A stretch of DNA of 64,000 nucleotides from assembly GCF_034427435.1 (NCBI RefSeq), contig NZ_JAXQNP010000001.1:124001-188000 (forward strand). The letters run 5' to 3'. A model generated the notes under the pieces. The model worked only from the letters and a program-made list of their open reading frames with translations, searched no databases and was not told the origin of the DNA. The translations under genes and the position numbers were made by a program. This stretch comes from Nitrospirillum sp034427435 (GTDB lineage: Bacteria; Pseudomonadota; Alphaproteobacteria; Azospirillales; Azospirillaceae). Numbering within the stretch: the stretch's first letter is position 1; every line of letters begins with the position of its first letter. Positions 53,819 through 62,375 of the stretch are shown piece after piece.

Positions 53819-56397
53819 TGGCACCCACATTCCTGTCGTTTCGCGTCTATGCCCCGAATGACATAGTCCATGCCGTGAGCCGCCTTTGGGTTGTTTCGCG
53901 AAAGGAAACCTGCACCGGGTGGCGGCACCTTTGGCAGCTCGTGCCGTACGCCGTAGGCGCGGGGAAGTACGGGCGTCCCCTGGGCCTCTTGTCCCAGTAC
54001 ATAGCTGGCTAGCGGGATGCCCGCCGCTGGCTCGGCCACGATTAGTCCGGACGTTATTCCACTTAAAGCCGTCTCACGGTTGTCCTGAATGCCGGACAAT
54101 GGATCGCCGTCGTTGTAATAGGCGTTTACGGGCGCTGCTGGTGAAGGATAACCACCCACGGTATGGGCGTTCAGGCCAGCGGCATTGAAAGTGGTGGCAG
54201 GCTTGCCGGTCACGACCGAGGCGGCGGAGGCCATGCCGCCACCTAGGGAGTGGCCGGTAAAAGATACTTTACCATCAGACGTATTATTTACTTTCTTCGC
54301 CAAACTAATCGCCTGCTGATACTCCGCCGACTGTTTACCCAAGCCCTGCTGCAAGTTGTTCTTCCAATCCTCTCCCGTCTGGGTTCCGCGATAGGCCACG
54401 GTATAATGCGTGCCATCGGCCTCTTCTTTAGCGAAGACCTGGGCGCGAAACGTCGTGTTTTCGGGAGAAAGATCGGATTTACGCACACCCAACTTTGCAA
54501 GCTCCGCTTTGCCCTCCGGCGTATCGGGGTCCAACATGCGGTAGCCCGGCGGCAGAGTCGGGTCGGTGCCATAGGTGTGGTTGGCCAGCACGGCATTGTC
54601 GCGGGCATTGGCCAGGGCGGCGCAAGCCGCCATGCGGGCCGCCACCTCCGGGTTGGACACACCGGCATCGGTATTCGCCTGCTCCTTCATGTTCAGCCAG
54701 ATCTTGCCGCCGTGATAGCGGATGCCGTCCTTGTCCAGCACGGCGGTGCTGCCGTTGCTGGACAGGATGATGCTGTCCGGCGTGAACTGGATGGAGCTGT
54801 TGCCGACCTTGAAGGCCAGCAATTCCTTCGCCTGGCGGACGGACGTCTTGGTCACCGTCTCGAAGGCATTGTTCTGGACGACCATGGAGAGGTCTTTTTG
54901 GGAGTGGAAGGCGATCTCTTCTGAGCCCGCCTTGTCCTCCAGGGTGAAGAGGTTGAAGCCGCCGCCGCCGGGGCTGCTGGCGGTGCGGAAGGTGGTCTGG
55001 GTTTGCTGGGCGGGCAGGCCCAGGGGGGCGGTGGTTTCGGAGTTGGGGACGGAGCCGAGGATGACGGGGCGGTCTGGGTTGCCCTCCATGAAAGCGACGA
55101 CGACCTCCATGCCAATGCGGGGGATGGTCTGGGCGCCGAAGCCGCGGCCGGCCCACCCCTGGGCGACGCGGACCCAGCAGGAACTGGCCTCGTTGGACTG
55201 GCCGCGGCGGTCCCAGAAGAACTGGACTTTCACGCGGCCGTACTTGTCGGTGTAGATCTCCTGGCCCTTGGGCCCGACGACGACGGCGGTCTGCATGCCG
55301 GGGATGGTGGGGCGCAGGGTGGTGTGCGGGGGGACGAAGGGGGTGGCGGCCGGCATGCAGGTGAAGTGGTTGGCGTAGCCGGAATGGCTGGCGCCGCCGC
55401 CCTCATAGCTCATGTCGCTGGCGCTATGGCTGACGCTGAGGACGACATAGGCGCCGTTCTCCGCCATGACGGGATGGTCGGTGAGCTGGAAGCGGCCGCA
55501 GGGGGCGAGGGATCGGCAGTCGCTGGCGCCCCGGATGGTCTCGCGCTCCGCCTCCTCGGCCTGCATGGCCAGCTTGGCGCGGCGCTCGCCATCGCCGGCG
55601 GTGTCGTGCAGTCCGGGATAGTCGAAATGCTCGTGCTGGGGGTCCTGGGCGTAGGTTGAGACGGTGGGGATGGTTTGCTTCAGGTCCAGCTTGCTGGTCT
55701 GGAAGTTGTAGTCGGACATGGCCCAGGCGCTGGCCTGGTAGGCATGGTCGCGGTTCCAGGTGTTGATGTGGTTGGAGCGGGAGGAGGTGGCGCTGAAAGG
55801 GATGAGCGCCTCCTCGCCCGTCTGGTAGGCGGAGGTCTGGGAGCCCAGGACCAGGGTGTGCTTCCCCGCCTCGTGCCGGAAGAAGTAGTAGAGCCCATCC
55901 TCCTCCAGCAGGCGGGAGACGAAGGCCAGGTCGGTCTCGCGATACTGCACGCAGTACGCGCGGGGCGGCGGGGCGCTGACACCGGAGAAGTCGTAGTGGG
56001 TGACGCCGAGTTCCCCGAAGATGGTCTCCAGGATGTCGAGCGTGGTCTTGTTCTGGAAGATACGGCAGTCGCTGGTGCGGGTGAGGAACCACAGGCGGGG
56101 GACGACGCGCAGGGTGTAGTGGCGCTGCCCGCGCGAGGCGGCGTTGCCGCCGGTGAGGGCGGCGACGACGCCGTTAAAGACGCGATAGACGCCGTCGTCG
56201 ACGCGCAGCTTCAGGTCCACGCTCTGCGCCAGCAGGGCGGCCGGGTCGATGTCGTCGTCCAGGGCGCGCACGGTCGCCCGGAACTCGAAGGGCATCGAGA
56301 TGCCCTCCCGCCCTTCCAGCGCCTCCAGCAAAAGCTGGTCCGGACCCAAGGGGCTCTCTATCCCCAACAGCCGTTCCGCTTGCGTGTAACCGTCCAT
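53815..56397 (-). CDS. vgrG: Evolved VgrG with C-terminal class 3 lipase domain
   Basis: 860 residues. Residues 1-509 are the VgrG spike, almost identical to the other copy. About 510-575 is a distinct needle end (GKIWLNMKEQANTDAG). From about 580 comes an alpha/beta hydrolase of the lipase class 3 type: FRAQVFAKEEADGTHYTVAY with RGTQ, nucleophile in FTGHSLGGGMASAA (near 715), probable Asp in NDGDPLSG (near 765) and His in AHGMDYV (near 838). It is a type VI lipase effector delivered as part of the spike, expected to attack phospholipids of target cells. Confidence 0.94.
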   Translation of the reverse strand: MDGYTQAERLLGIESPLGPDQLLLEALEGREGISMPFEFRATVRALDDDIDPAALLAQSVDLKLRVDDGVYRVFNGVVAALTGGNAASRGQRHYTLRVVPRLWFLTRTSDCRIFQNKTTLDILETIFGELGVTHYDFSGVSAPPPRAYCVQYRETDLAFVSRLLEEDGLYYFFRHEAGKHTLVLGSQTSAYQTGEEALIPFSATSSRSNHINTWNRDHAYQASAWAMSDYNFQTSKLDLKQTIPTVSTYAQDPQHEHFDYPGLHDTAGDGERRAKLAMQAEEAERETIRGASDCRSLAPCGRFQLTDHPVMAENGAYVVLSVSHSASDMSYEGGGASHSGYANHFTCMPAATPFVPPHTTLRPTIPGMQTAVVVGPKGQEIYTDKYGRVKVQFFWDRRGQSNEASSCWVRVAQGWAGRGFGAQTIPRIGMEVVVAFMEGNPDRPVILGSVPNSETTAPLGLPAQQTQTTFRTASSPGGGGFNLFTLEDKAGSEEIAFHSQKDLSMVVQNNAFETVTKTSVRQAKELLAFKVGNSSIQFTPDSIILSSNGSTAVLDKDGIRYHGGKIWLNMKEQANTDAGVSNPEVAARMAACAALANARDNAVLANHTYGTDPTLPPGYRMLDPDTPEGKAELAKLGVRKSDLSPENTTFRAQVFAKEEADGTHYTVAYRGTQTGEDWKNNLQQGLGKQSAEYQQAISLAKKVNNTSDGKVSFTGHSLGGGMASAASVVTGKPATTFNAAGLNAHTVGGYPSPAAPVNAYYNDGDPLSGIQDNRETALSGITSGLIVAEPAAGIPLASYVLGQEAQGTPVLPRAYGVRHELPKVPPPGAGFLSRNNPKAAHGMDYVIRGIDAKRQECGCQ
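54869..56397 (-). repeat. Near-identical vgrG copy, unit B (1,529 bp)
   Basis: Pairs with unit A at 49626-51154. The sharp edges, start codon on one side and the needle codons on the other, mean only the delivery part is shared while the C-termini differ. Confidence 0.93.
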
Positions 56398-57391
56398 CCG
56401 TTCCTCATGTGCCCGGCGGACGGGGCCGCCGAACGCTTCAATCCCGGCCCATCCTTGCCCCGGTCTGGTTCCTGCCCGGTGGAGCCCTGCGGGCGGGGCG
56501 CCGCTTGCTACCCTTGCTGCCTGTTAATCGACGGTTCACACGTCGTACTTTTAAAACCCAACGGCAATTTCCGACGTGGTGCCGCGACAGAAAGCTATGG
56601 GCCGACAGCGGGACGTCAAGGGCCTGCCAAATGGGCCTTCGACCTATGCCGTCATGAATCCGGCAAGAAAGTGACGCATTTAATACTTTAATCGTGGATG
56701 AATGAGGTGGTCGGGCCGTGTGATACGGCTTGGGGAACCGGCTGTTATTGGAGAATTGGCCGTTTGATCTTCAGTGTCGCTTTAATATCAGAGGGGTCAT
56801 ATCCCCCGAATGATTATGTCCTTCCGGCTTATCAAAAATAACCGCGCCTGTGCTGATGGCGGAAGGCCTCGGGGGAAATGAAGCGTCGCCATCACGAAAA
56901 ACCCAATAAAAACCTAGGATTTCCGCGCCTTTCCCGACATGTGGCACCTTTGTATTAACGCGTTATTGAACTGGACGAAAGGATGGGAAGCTGGTTCCAA
57001 AGGCCCCCGATATGGGGTCTGGGGCGGGTCATAGGCCGCCACCTTGCTGGTATATATGCCGTTCTACCCAGTCGTTATAGAACACCGTCACCTGCGGTTG
57101 GAATTTCCAATTTATTCAGGCGAATCCAGGGGTTGCTTCGAATAATATCGATTAAAATACCGTTCAAAATATACTTTGAAGCTATGCCCTATGATTGGGG
57201 TTTCTTACGAGCTGAGCCTATATCTACCTCTATATGCATAAGCCGCCGAGAGCCGTTTCTGGGGGCTCGACGGAACTATCTTCCGAATTATATCAGCGTG
57301 CATTGCTTGGTAAATTTATCGTTAAAAGATTGGACGCATTGTCGGCTTCTCGGTGGCGTCGACAACGTCGTCCTTGCTCAGCGAGGAACAG
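56398..57391. promoter_or_regulatory. 1-kb AT-rich divergent region between the effector array and the T6SS operon
   Basis: The stretch from about 56510 to 57350 is clearly richer in A and T than the genes on either side. Open frames in it (up to 154 codons) lack ribosome sites, codon bias and recognisable motifs, so I call no gene. It must carry promoters for vgrG-lipase (minus) and tagH (plus). Horizontal origin or a decayed gene are both possible. Confidence 0.5.
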
Positions 57392-59011
57392 ATGGCCCTT
57401 GTCTTACGGGTTATTATGGCTGGGGACTGCTCCGTTTCCGAAGGTGAGACGCGCGTCTGTGACGGCGGCAGTTTCACCATAGGGCGCGGGGCCGAGAACG
57501 ACTGGGTGGTCAGCGACCCGCAGCGGCACCTGTCCAAACAGCACTGCCGCATAGAACTGCGGGGCCAGACCTATTTCGTCATCGATACCAGCACCAACGG
57601 CGTGTACGTCGGCGGGGCTTCCTCTCCCCTGGGCCGGGGTAACGCCCAGCCGGTGAATGACGGCGACGTCATCAACCTGGGGCCCTGCAGCCTGCGGCTG
57701 GAAATCGGTGAGCAGCAAGTGGCCACGCCCCTGGGGCATTCCCTTGGCGTGGCCGCCCATCCTGGCCTGCCCCAGGGTGGGCTATCCACGACCGATCCTG
57801 ACATGGACTACGGCCTTGAGGGCCTGAACGGTGCCCGTACCGGCTACGTCCCCTCCCTGACCCAGGTCCTGGCCGGCGACCGCGTTGGCGAGATGCAGTT
57901 GACCGACATCCTGGGGGAAGGGGAGGCGGAGGTGGAGGCGCCGTTCGGCGGCGCGCTGGCCCCGTCGCTGGCGGCCCATTCCGGCACCGGCGCCTATTTC
58001 GAGGCGCCGGAGGTGAAGCACCCCGTCATCCCCATGGACTGGCAGGCGGAGGGCGCCGATGGCGCCGGCATGTCAGGTGAGCTGGAGGCCGTCGGCGCCC
58101 CCGTCATCGCGGAGGCGTTCGCCGGGACGCGCGGCGGTCAGGCCGCGGCGCGCATGCCGCTGTCGTCGCCGGTCAGCCCGGCGCCGGGCAATGCGATGCC
58201 GGTCGCCCCGGCCAACGGCGCCGGCGCCACTATCCTGCCGATCAATCCGTCGGTCCCGGCGCGGCCCCATGCGGCTGCGCCCGCCCCCATTCCCGCTGCC
58301 GCCCCGGCCGCGTCGGCGCCCGGCACCATGACGCCCGCCGCTTTGGCCACGCCTGTCACGCCGCCGCCGGCTCAAACCCATCTGGCCCCAACCCCGGCGC
58401 CGTCCGGCCCCGCGCCGCAGGCGTCGGCGTCACAGAGCCCCCAACAGATCCCCAACGACCTGTTCGAGGCCTTCCTCGCCGGCGTGGGCCTGCCTCTGGA
58501 CGCCGTGGACGCGGCCGACGCCCCCGCGCTGATGCACAAGATGGGCCTGGCCCTGCGCGAGGCGGTCGCCGGTTTGCGTGAACTGCTGGAGCTGCGCGCC
58601 TTCCTGAAGTCCGAGTTCCGCATCGAGCACACGCTGCTGCGCGCCAAGGAGAACAACCCGCTCAAGTTCTCCGCTAACCTGGAAGGCACGCTGGCCGTCC
58701 TGATCGGCCGGCGGGTCATGGGCTTCATGGACGCGCCCGAGGCCATCCGCGAAAGCCTGCGCGACATCAAGGCCCACGAGGTCGCGCTGATCGCCGGGAT
58801 GAAGACGGTGGTGGGCGATGTGCTGGAACAGCTGTCGCCCGACGCCATCAAGAACGACGTCAGCGCCTCCATGCTGCCCCAGGTGCACAAGGCCCGCTGC
58901 TGGGAACGGTATGAGCAGGCCCACCAGCGGATGATGGGGGAACAGTCCTCCGGCCCGCCGCTCGGCAGCAAGTTCTCTTCCGCCTACACCCAGCAGTTCA
59001 GAAGCCTCTGA
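57392..59011 (+). CDS. tagH: Type VI secretion FHA-domain protein TagH
   Basis: 539 residues. N-terminal FHA domain (about 10-95: SFTIGRGAENDWVVSDPQRH, LSKQHCRIELRGQTYFVIDT, STNGVYVGG) that binds phosphothreonine. A Pro/Ala-rich linker (about 225-350) leads to the T6SS-FHA C-terminal domain (about 355-535: NDLFEAFLAGVGLPLDAVD, NNPLKFSANLEGTLAVLIG). ATG 57392 follows GCGAGGA; an upstream in-frame start lacks this. It often acts with PpkA/PppA in post-translational control. First gene of the structural operon. Confidence 0.92.
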   Translation: MALVLRVIMAGDCSVSEGETRVCDGGSFTIGRGAENDWVVSDPQRHLSKQHCRIELRGQTYFVIDTSTNGVYVGGASSPLGRGNAQPVNDGDVINLGPCSLRLEIGEQQVATPLGHSLGVAAHPGLPQGGLSTTDPDMDYGLEGLNGARTGYVPSLTQVLAGDRVGEMQLTDILGEGEAEVEAPFGGALAPSLAAHSGTGAYFEAPEVKHPVIPMDWQAEGADGAGMSGELEAVGAPVIAEAFAGTRGGQAAARMPLSSPVSPAPGNAMPVAPANGAGATILPINPSVPARPHAAAPAPIPAAAPAASAPGTMTPAALATPVTPPPAQTHLAPTPAPSGPAPQASASQSPQQIPNDLFEAFLAGVGLPLDAVDAADAPALMHKMGLALREAVAGLRELLELRAFLKSEFRIEHTLLRAKENNPLKFSANLEGTLAVLIGRRVMGFMDAPEAIRESLRDIKAHEVALIAGMKTVVGDVLEQLSPDAIKNDVSASMLPQVHKARCWERYEQAHQRMMGEQSSGPPLGSKFSSAYTQQFRSL

Positions 59012-59070
59012 ACCGCGGCGCCTCTCTCAATTCCCCAAAAACAGCCCAGACCAACAGGGTTCCCCAGACG

Positions 59071-59631
59071 ATGCCTCTCGCCCAGACCACCGCCCGCCGC
59101 CCCATCCACCGCGTGGCTCTCGCCGCCGTGCTCGCCGGCGCCGTCCTGCAAGTGGCGGCGTGTTCGCACGAGCCGCCCCCGCCCCCGCCGGCGCGGACCA
59201 CGGTGCCCGTGTCGATCAATGTCGGCCCCGACGCCAACCCCGACACGCTGGGCCGGCCGTCGCCGATCGTGACCCGGGTCTATCAGTTGGCGTCCAAGGA
59301 CAAGTTCACGATCGCCGCCCCCATCCAGCTGATCCAGCACGATGCCCAGGCCCTGGGTGCGGACCAGTTGGGCCGGGATGAGTTCGTGCTGCAGCCGGGT
59401 GAGAAGAAGCAGATGACCCTGCCGCAGAACGACAAGGTGCATTACGTGGGCATCGTTGCCGCCTACCGCGCCATCGACCAGGCGAACTGGCGCGAGGTCG
59501 TGGCCCTGCCGGACACCGGCCCGGTGACGCTGAACGTCACCGTGGGGGCCACCGGGCTGGCGGTGAAGCGCGACACGGCGGATGCCGTCCCGCCCCCCGG
59601 TGCCGCGCCCCAGCGCACCTCCGCCAAGTGA
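59071..59631 (+). CDS. tssJ: Type VI secretion outer-membrane lipoprotein TssJ
   Basis: 186 residues. The lipobox LQVAAC puts the lipidated Cys at residue 31. The mature part is a transthyretin-like beta-sandwich: PVSINVGPDANPDTLGRPSP, IVTRVYQLASKDKFTIA, EFVLQPGEKKQMTLPQN, YVGIVAAYRAIDQANWR. TssJ ties the TssL-TssM complex to the outer membrane. It sits between tagH and tssK, normal for this operon. Confidence 0.94.
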   Translation: MPLAQTTARRPIHRVALAAVLAGAVLQVAACSHEPPPPPPARTTVPVSINVGPDANPDTLGRPSPIVTRVYQLASKDKFTIAAPIQLIQHDAQALGADQLGRDEFVLQPGEKKQMTLPQNDKVHYVGIVAAYRAIDQANWREVVALPDTGPVTLNVTVGATGLAVKRDTADAVPPPGAAPQRTSAK

Positions 59632-59641
59632 GGCCCCGGCC

Positions 59642-60985
59642 ATGATGTCCGCTAACCGCGTGGTCTGGACCGAAGGGATGTTCCTCCGGGTCCAGCATTT
59701 CCAGCAGGCCGACCGCCATGTGGAACGCCTGCTGCACGCGCGCACCGAACCGCTGACGCCTTTCGCCTGGGGCTTGAGCGAACTGACCATCAACCGGGAA
59801 CTGCTGGGCATCGGCAAGTTCGCCATCGTGTCCGCCAAGGGCATCCTGCCGGACGGCACGCCCTTCTCCATTCCCGACGACGCCGACCATCCGCCGCCGC
59901 TGGAATTGTTCGACACCACCAAGAACTGCCTGATCTACCTGACGCTGCCGGTGCGCCAGCCGGGTGGGGCCGAGGTCGGCCTGGCCAATTCCGAGGACGC
60001 CATCACCCGCTTCGTCCCCGCCCGGTATGAGGCGGAGGACGCGAACCTGGGCAGCGACCAGGCGGCCCCCATGGACGTGGCCCGCCTGCGCCTGCGCCTG
60101 GCGCCGGAAACCCAGCCCCTGGCCGGCTATGAGAAGGTGGCCATCGCCCGGGTGGTCGAGGTGCGGTCCGACCGCGCCATCATCCTGGATGAGCAATTCA
60201 TCGCCCCGGTCACCTCGGTCGCGGCGCAGGCCCCCCTGGCCGCCTTCCTGACCGAGCTGCAGGCCCTGATCCAGCACCGGGCGGAGGCCCTGGCCGGGCG
60301 CCTGTCCGGCCCTTCGGCCAAGGGGGCGGCGGAGATCGCGGATTTCCTGCTGTTGCAGACGGTGAACCGGTACGAGCCGCTGCTGCGCCACTACGCCGCC
60401 ACGGCCCCCATGCTGCATCCCGAGCGGTTCTATCGTTTGTGCGTGGAAATCGCGGGGGAACTGGCCACCTTCACCACCGAGGCCAAGCGCGCCGCCGTCT
60501 TCCCGGAATACCGGCACGAGGATCTGCAGAACACCTTCCGCCCGGTGTTCTCCGACTTGCGCGCCTCGCTGAGCGCGGTGCTGGAGCAGACCGCCGTCGC
60601 CATCCCGCTGCAGGCGCGCCGCCATGGCATCAAGGTCGGCGTCATCGTCGACCGGTCGCTGCTGTTCAACGCCACCTTCGTGCTGGCGGTGAACGCCGAT
60701 ATGCCGGTGGAGCATCTGCGTCGCGTCTTCCCCAACCAGGTGAAGATCGGCCCGGTGGAACAGATCGCGCAGCTGGTGAACGTGGCGCTGCCCGGCATCA
60801 ACGTGCGGCCCCTGCCGGTGGCGCCGCGCCAGCTGCCCTATCGCAGCGGCCAAGTCTTCTTCGAGCTGGACCGCAGCAGCCAGCATTTCAAGCAGCTTCA
60901 GAAGTCCGGCGGCATCGCCCTGCACCTGGCGGGTGATTTCGCCCAGGTCGAAATGGAGCTGTGGGCCATCAAGGGGGGTGCGTGA
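59642..60985 (+). CDS. tssK: Type VI secretion baseplate protein TssK
   Basis: 447 residues, usual length. NRVVWTEGMFLRVQHFQQAD is the hallmark start, followed by FAWGLSELTINRELLGIGKF and, in the neck and head regions, LLQTVNRYEPLLRHYA and RHGIKVGVIVDRSLLFNATF. TssK links the baseplate to the membrane complex. Two adjacent ATG codons are possible starts (59642, 59645). The stop overlaps the tssL ATG by one base (TGATG). Confidence 0.95.
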   Translation: MMSANRVVWTEGMFLRVQHFQQADRHVERLLHARTEPLTPFAWGLSELTINRELLGIGKFAIVSAKGILPDGTPFSIPDDADHPPPLELFDTTKNCLIYLTLPVRQPGGAEVGLANSEDAITRFVPARYEAEDANLGSDQAAPMDVARLRLRLAPETQPLAGYEKVAIARVVEVRSDRAIILDEQFIAPVTSVAAQAPLAAFLTELQALIQHRAEALAGRLSGPSAKGAAEIADFLLLQTVNRYEPLLRHYAATAPMLHPERFYRLCVEIAGELATFTTEAKRAAVFPEYRHEDLQNTFRPVFSDLRASLSAVLEQTAVAIPLQARRHGIKVGVIVDRSLLFNATFVLAVNADMPVEHLRRVFPNQVKIGPVEQIAQLVNVALPGINVRPLPVAPRQLPYRSGQVFFELDRSSQHFKQLQKSGGIALHLAGDFAQVEMELWAIKGGA

Positions 60986-62375
60986 TGTCCTATCCCAGTT
61001 ACGGCCAGACGGCGCACGAACCCACCATCATCAAGCCGACGCCCGGTGGCCGGCGTCCGGCCGCGGTGCAGGTGGCGGCCCCGCCCAGCGACTACGCGCC
61101 CGAGGACACGGTCGACCTGACGCTCGGCGGTTTGAACCCACTGGTGGCGGCTGCCGGCCCCATCCTGACCCTGGCCCGCCGCCTGCGCACCTCCGCCGCC
61201 CAGTCCAACATCGAGGAACTGCGCGAGCGCGTTTCCGATGAGATCAAGACCTTCGAGAAGCGCGCGCAGGGCACAGGCGTGACCAACGAGGCCGCGCGCG
61301 CCGCCCATTACGCGCTGTGCGCCACCCTCGATGACATCGTGCTGAACACCCCCTGGGGCGCCAGCAGCAGCTGGGCCCGGGCGGGCATGGTCATCACCTT
61401 CCACATCGACGTGACGGGCGGCGAGCGGTTCTACGACCTGCTGAACCACCTGCTGAAGGATCCGGCCGCCAATTTCCAGGTGCTGGAGCTGATGTACCTC
61501 TGCCTGTCGCTGGGGTTCGAGGGCCGTCTGCGCATCCTGCCGCAAGGCTCGCTGGAGCATGCCCGCATCCGCGACAATCTCTACCGCGTGCTGACTCAGC
61601 GGCGCGGCGAGGCGGAACGCGAATTGTCGGTGCATTGGCGCGGGGTGGAAGCGCCCTTCCGCCCGCTGCTGCCCAGCATCGAGTTCTGGACCGTCATGGC
61701 GGCCACGCTGATCATCATCACCGTGATGGCCACGGGCTTCAGCTTCGCCCTGAACGGCAGCTCCGACGCCACGCTGGAAAAGATGGCCACCCTGCCGCCG
61801 GTGGGCCAGCCCAGCGTCGCCCTGGCCCAGCCGACAGCCCCCGTCCAGCCGAAGTCAAGGGACATTGACCAGTTCCGCGCCTTCCTGGCGCCGGAGATCG
61901 CGCAGGGCCTGGTCACCGTGGTGCCCCAGGGCACCGACACGGTCGTCCGCATCCGCAACGCCGGGATGTTCGCGTCGGGCAGCAGCGAGGTGAATGACAG
62001 CTACATCGCCCTGCTGCATCGCATTGGCGAGGCCCTGAACACCCGGCCCGGCAATGTGCTGATCACGGGCCACACCGACAACATTCCCATCCGCACCATC
62101 CGGTTCCCCTCCAACTGGCATCTGTCGCAGGCCCGTGCCGACGCGGTCGCCGCCGTCATCGCCACCCACCTGACCGACAAGTCCCGCCTGAAGGCGCAGG
62201 GCATGGCCGACACCCAGCCCGTCGCCAGCAATGACCAGGAAGCCGGCCGGGAAGCCAACCGCCGCATCGACGTGATCCTGAGCTCCCCCCGGCCGCCGTT
62301 CCGGCGCCGTCGGCCGCCTCAGCGACCCCCGCCGCGACGCCTGTCCCGACCCCCAACCAGGGAACGGCCCAATGA
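60985..62375 (+). CDS. tssL: Type VI secretion protein TssL with C-terminal OmpA domain, frameshifted at the tail
   Basis: 463 residues once the frame is restored. IcmH/DotU domain about 50-260 (NPLVAAAGPILTLARRLRTS, EAARAAHYALCATLDDIVLN, TPWG.SSSWAR), one helix near 236-256, and an OmpA-like peptidoglycan-binding domain about 290-435 (VLITGHTDNIPIRTIRFPSN, RRIDVILSS). After ILSSP the first frame becomes Arg/Pro-rich and runs into tssM. One more C in the 6-C run at 62285-62290 gives an Ala/Pro tail (AAVPAPSAASATPAATP) ending at TGA 62373-62375, overlapping the tssM ATG. The domains are intact either way. Confidence 0.9.

Noticed and set aside
56940..56960. TGGCACCTTTGTATTAA as a sigma-54 promoter for the T6SS operon
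   Set aside because: The -24 GG is present, but the invariant GC of the -12 element is missing at the right distance.
56983..57447. 154-codon open frame in the AT-rich region
   Set aside because: No ribosome site, no recognisable motif, overlaps the tagH start in another frame and has unbiased codon use.
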